Shown here one piece after another: positions 60,877 through 64,000 of a stretch of 64,000 bases of DNA (positions within the stretch are counted from its first letter, which is position 1; every line of letters begins with the position of its first letter). Under the pieces are notes generated by a model. That model saw nothing but the letters and a program-made list of their open reading frames with translations. It searched no databases and had not been told where the DNA came from. Origin of the DNA: Tomocerus qinae (lineage: Eukaryota > Arthropoda > Collembola > Entomobryomorpha > Tomoceridae); NCBI GenBank assembly GCA_020055645.1, contig CM034546.1, forward strand, positions 91,140,001-91,204,000, in the 5' to 3' direction. The translations under genes and the position numbers were made by a program.

Positions 60877-63294
60877 ATGATTTTACCATTTGATAGCCGT
60901 AGAAAGTCAGACGATCAGTTGAGCCGGAAAAAAAAAGTTCAAAATGTGGATCGAATGGAATTTGCTGCTCATGAAAATGTGCTCGTAAATAACCACAACA
61001 ATTTGCATTCGTTTTGCAAGAGTTTAAAAAAATGCTGAATCAAAATGAATTTTAATTTAGGACCGATTTTTAAGAAATATCATTACACATCTGCAAGTAG
61101 ATGAGTTAAAAATAGCAAGATTGGTTAGTAGGAAATGGAATTTAATTATATTTCCTATTCTCATGGAGAAGACATGCATAGCATTCACTGGAGAAAACGC
61201 AGTATGTTCCTTCGCGTCGAATGAATTCACAGAATTTATCCGTGCCACTCCCCGACAAGGATTTTCATGGAAAATAATCTGGTATATTTGGTACAAAAAA
61301 TGTAGAAAGATACGGTATCATTATGCAAGTTTCATAGAAGATTTTATTTTTATTTCAAGTGCATTATTCAAAAATAATGTTGAGGCAGGTATTCCTTCGC
61401 CTTACGTTATCCCTTGGTCCAGTATGAAAATCAGGAATGCCACAAAATACGAACTGACACCCTGGATTCATTACTCACACTTGGTGAACATTACTTCTCT
61501 GGAGCTTCAAAAGATTGACTTGAGTCCGAAACAACTTTATATTTATCTGAAACAATTCACCAATCTACTCGAATTTCGTGATATTTCTTTGAATTATATT
61601 TGTTCGGCTGAAGTAAGAGCAAGTATTGACGGGGACGATTTCTCTAAATCATCGAGAAGGAATTCAAGGACTTCATATCGACGAGACGAGGAAGATATTT
61701 TCCTGAAGTGCCCAAGAACTAAGCAGCCATTGACACATGTTGAGATCAGACGTTCGCAGTTAGAAGATATAATCTTACATCTCAAAGTTTTACAGTTACT
61801 TAATTGTCAAGAACTAGAATCTCTCAAACTGATTGCTGTGGACACTTTCATCAGCTCGGATTTCGTAGATAAAAAGCATAGAATTCAAGATATAAAAATC
61901 GATTTGTACAAAAACTTAACTGAAGTCTTGAGAAACAACCGAGAAACTCTTAAAACTGTTAAATTAGCCTTCCGTCACACGTCAATGGAAGAGTGGTTTG
62001 ATTTATCGGCAAGTCATTTCGATGATCAAATAGCCAATCGTTACAAACCCGAACTAGCACAGTTTTTCGCATATGTACACCATTTCGGTTGGAAGTTATT
62101 TAAAATGGATGCTCTCACTGATTTAGACCTCGAGATTGAAAATAAAAGATACATTACAGATACCGTAGGGATTTACTTCATTTTATAAAACTGATGCACA
62201 ATGTTTTTGCCGTTTTGATATGCAAATGATTTTTTATTGCAGGAAGCCACAAACTTCGCGTCTTTCTTGAGTAGCCTGCCGAATTTAAAGACATTGAAAT
62301 TAGCACACCTTCTTTTCTCTGGCGAAAGCTACCAATACATATTGAAAGTTATCGGGAAGCTTAAAGATGCCGTCCCAAAACAGTGTAAATGCAACTTCGA
62401 AACAATTTATAAAGGTGAAGCATTGGATATTCCTCTAAATATGAAGAACAAACTTTCCGACCACCTTTCTGCCGTGATCATTTACTCCGAACAGCCTATT
62501 CACACTAAATTCTCTCGTAGTACATTTTTAAATAATGTTAATAACAATACGGAAGAGGATGAATTACAAAATTACCCAAATGTTAAATATTTCTGGTACG
62601 GAGACAACATACACGGAGGGCTCGATGTGAAACGATTCAGAATTCGTGACATTGTTCAAGATTTCCCAAACTTAACCACTTTTGTAATTAGGGATTCCCT
62701 TCACGAATCATCGCATTGTTCTCCCGATGTGAAAAGATGGAATATCATTGACGATTTTAATATGCAATTAATTCTCAAGCACCTTCGTCATTTAAAATAT
62801 CTTTCTATATTTGGAAATCTTACCTATCTTACCGATAGTGGCATAACTGGAATATCTTTGGAAGGTTTAGAAAGAATGTATGCTACTAACGACTACACAC
62901 TTTGTCCGATTGATACTACCGGGTCTTCATTCTCATCATTAAAAAGTAAACCAGGACATTTAGCTCATTGCATAACTTTTCGAAACGTTTTTATTCAACC
63001 TTTTATATATTTGACTCCTCGCAGATCTTCATGTTTGCTGTTTGGCATTTCTGGGTAGTAAAATTACAGACGTGAGTCTTCAGCACGGATTTAACAATTT
63101 GAAGAAGCTGAAGATATTAGAATTGGGAGGGGCAATACAGGTAAGGTCTCGTTTAGATTGCATATTAAAAATCATTTGTGGCATTTTATTCGATCAAATG
63201 TTTTCTTTTGTGCCTATAGGTAACGCAAATGGCTACTGACCTCGCCAAGTTAGTTCTTCCGCAAACATCCATAGTTCTAAAGTCACCCGCCTAA
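60877..63294 (+). CDS. F-box/leucine-rich-repeat protein
   Basis: Five coding exons: 60877-60984, 61061-62164, 62243-62945, 63025-63140 and 63220-63294, giving 701 residues. The F-box is split by intron 1: ENVL, then DRFLRNIITHLQVDEL and KIARLVSRKWN (about residues 33-63). Leucine-rich segments follow, such as LQLLNCQELESLKLIAV, LPNLKTLKLAHL, LRHLKYLSIFGNL, SLKNLHVCCLAFLG and FNNLKKLKILELGG. Proteins of this type bind Skp1 through the F-box and choose substrates for SCF ubiquitin ligases through the repeats. The frame has a TGA before the ATG at 60877; an in-frame ATG at 60955 is a good alternative start that would drop a basic, Lys-rich leader. The 78-bp intron that joins SSLK to NLHVCC restores a repeat that would otherwise run out of frame. 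The substrate is unknown. Confidence 0.87.
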
Positions 63295-63477
63295 AGTAAA
63301 ACAATAATATCGGTAAGATTGACGAATCAACAATGTATGTTTTTATTTGTATTGTAATTAGGTAATTTTCTGTACCCACCTAAATTTATTGTCTTAACAA
63401 AAGGGTCTTTCTAGTTTCTAAATTGCATTAGTACAATTAAGTAAGTCGTGATGACTCCAATTATCTAAAGAAAGGGA

Positions 63478-63483
63478 AATAAA
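63478..63483 (+). terminator. Polyadenylation signal of the F-box gene
   Basis: AATAAA at 63478-63483, 184 bp after the stop codon at 63292-63294. Confidence 0.55.
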
Positions 63484-63546
63484 ATTTTCATTTGTCAATA
63501 CTAATACTGCTGATAATCAAGGTTTTTTGGGTGGAATAGTTTCTGT

Positions 63547-63946
63547 TCACTTGTAATATCTAGGTCTTACAGCTGTAATAGTAGGTCTGTGAATGGTGAA
63601 GAATCCCATTGCGGAAATATTTAGTTTGCTAATATGTATACTCTCATAAAGAGCCGTGAGAACTAATTTTTCGTTATCATCCATTTTTATAGCATGGAAA
63701 TTGGCAATCCAAAGAAACTTTAACTCAGCCAAACTTCTCTCGATTGATTTTAACTGAAAAAGACAAAAACTTGTTTTTGTACATTCAAAAACATTAGACA
63801 AACATGCAAGATATGACGCAGTGTTTGGCATTCACCTGATAGTAGAAGAAATGACTGCAGTTGGTAATAGTCACTAATTTGATGCAAAGAGAAATTACGC
63901 TAATTTGAAATCTCAAGGGTATTGGATGAAAAACATTGTCGAAATC
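63547..63946 (-). CDS. Last two exons of a gene entering from the right edge, possibly leucine-rich-repeat type
   Basis: Exons (minus): 63946-63836 (37 codons) and 63753-63547 (68 codons plus TGA), both phase 0, joined over an 82-bp intron with donor GTGAAT and acceptor TTTTTCAG. The product has spaced Leu/Ile residues (ISVISLCIKLVTITNC, LAELKFLWIANFHAI, ISKLNISAMGFF) that resemble diverged leucine-rich repeats and ends RPRYYK. It converges tail to tail on the F-box gene, 252 bp away. It may be a second F-box/LRR gene, but the amino-terminal part lies outside the window. Partial. Confidence 0.6.
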
Positions 63947-64000
63947 CTGGGAGGATGAAAGTACGTGAAAGGAATGAAGACTTAACGTTAGAGTAAAAAC

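Overview
The window is nuclear DNA from an arthropod, most probably a hexapod. It is AT-rich, its genes are broken by many short GT-AG introns (often 65-120 bp), and long stretches without genes separate small gene groups. I rebuilt ten gene models exon by exon. In the nine full-length models every exon phase closes and the coding length is a multiple of three. No bacterial, viral or transposon gene was recognised. The species cannot be fixed from sequence alone. A springtail would fit the gene-rich F-box/LRR neighbourhood and the intron-rich cuticle genes, but that is a guess.

The main content is a cluster of six Tweedle/DUF243 cuticle-protein genes spread over about 48 kb: T1 (3764-5984, minus), T2 (12673-19205, minus), T3 (29889-31265, plus), T4 (34603-35638, minus), T5 (43471-45114, minus) and T6 (50303-52302, minus). 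All six start with a 15-nt coding exon encoding five residues (M-K/R-x-x-L/M/V). A phase-0 intron then cuts the signal peptide in two. They differ in the low-complexity region before the DUF243 domain: YGAP decapeptides in T1, Gln/Ser in T2, Gly in T3, almost none in T4, Gly/His in T5 and R-x-EY in T6. Each has a TATA-like box 100-290 bp upstream of the ATG. They are likely extracellular chitin-matrix proteins with shared regulation.

Inside the cluster, at 38549-41505 (minus), lies a 772-residue gene that resembles only the zinc-finger tail of ZNFX1 (NFX1-type fingers, then an RZ-type finger), with no helicase. A small signal-peptide-like exon sits just upstream of T4 (36000-36098, minus).

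The right end differs. A 1547-residue low-complexity protein of unknown function (55362-60248, minus) carries a Cys-Pro-rich head, a central Cys-rich basic motif and four tandem-repeat blocks of different period. It is divergent from a 701-residue F-box/leucine-rich-repeat gene (60877-63294, plus). The last two exons of another gene run in from the right edge (63547-63946, minus).

The remaining stretches (1-3700, 6.2-12.6 kb, the 5.2-kb first intron of T2, 19.5-29.7 kb, 31.4-34.6 kb, 36.1-38.5 kb, 45.3-50.3 kb, 52.8-55.3 kb) hold no gene I can support. Open frames there are short and lack splice or domain support. A few short coding-like patches are listed as findings.
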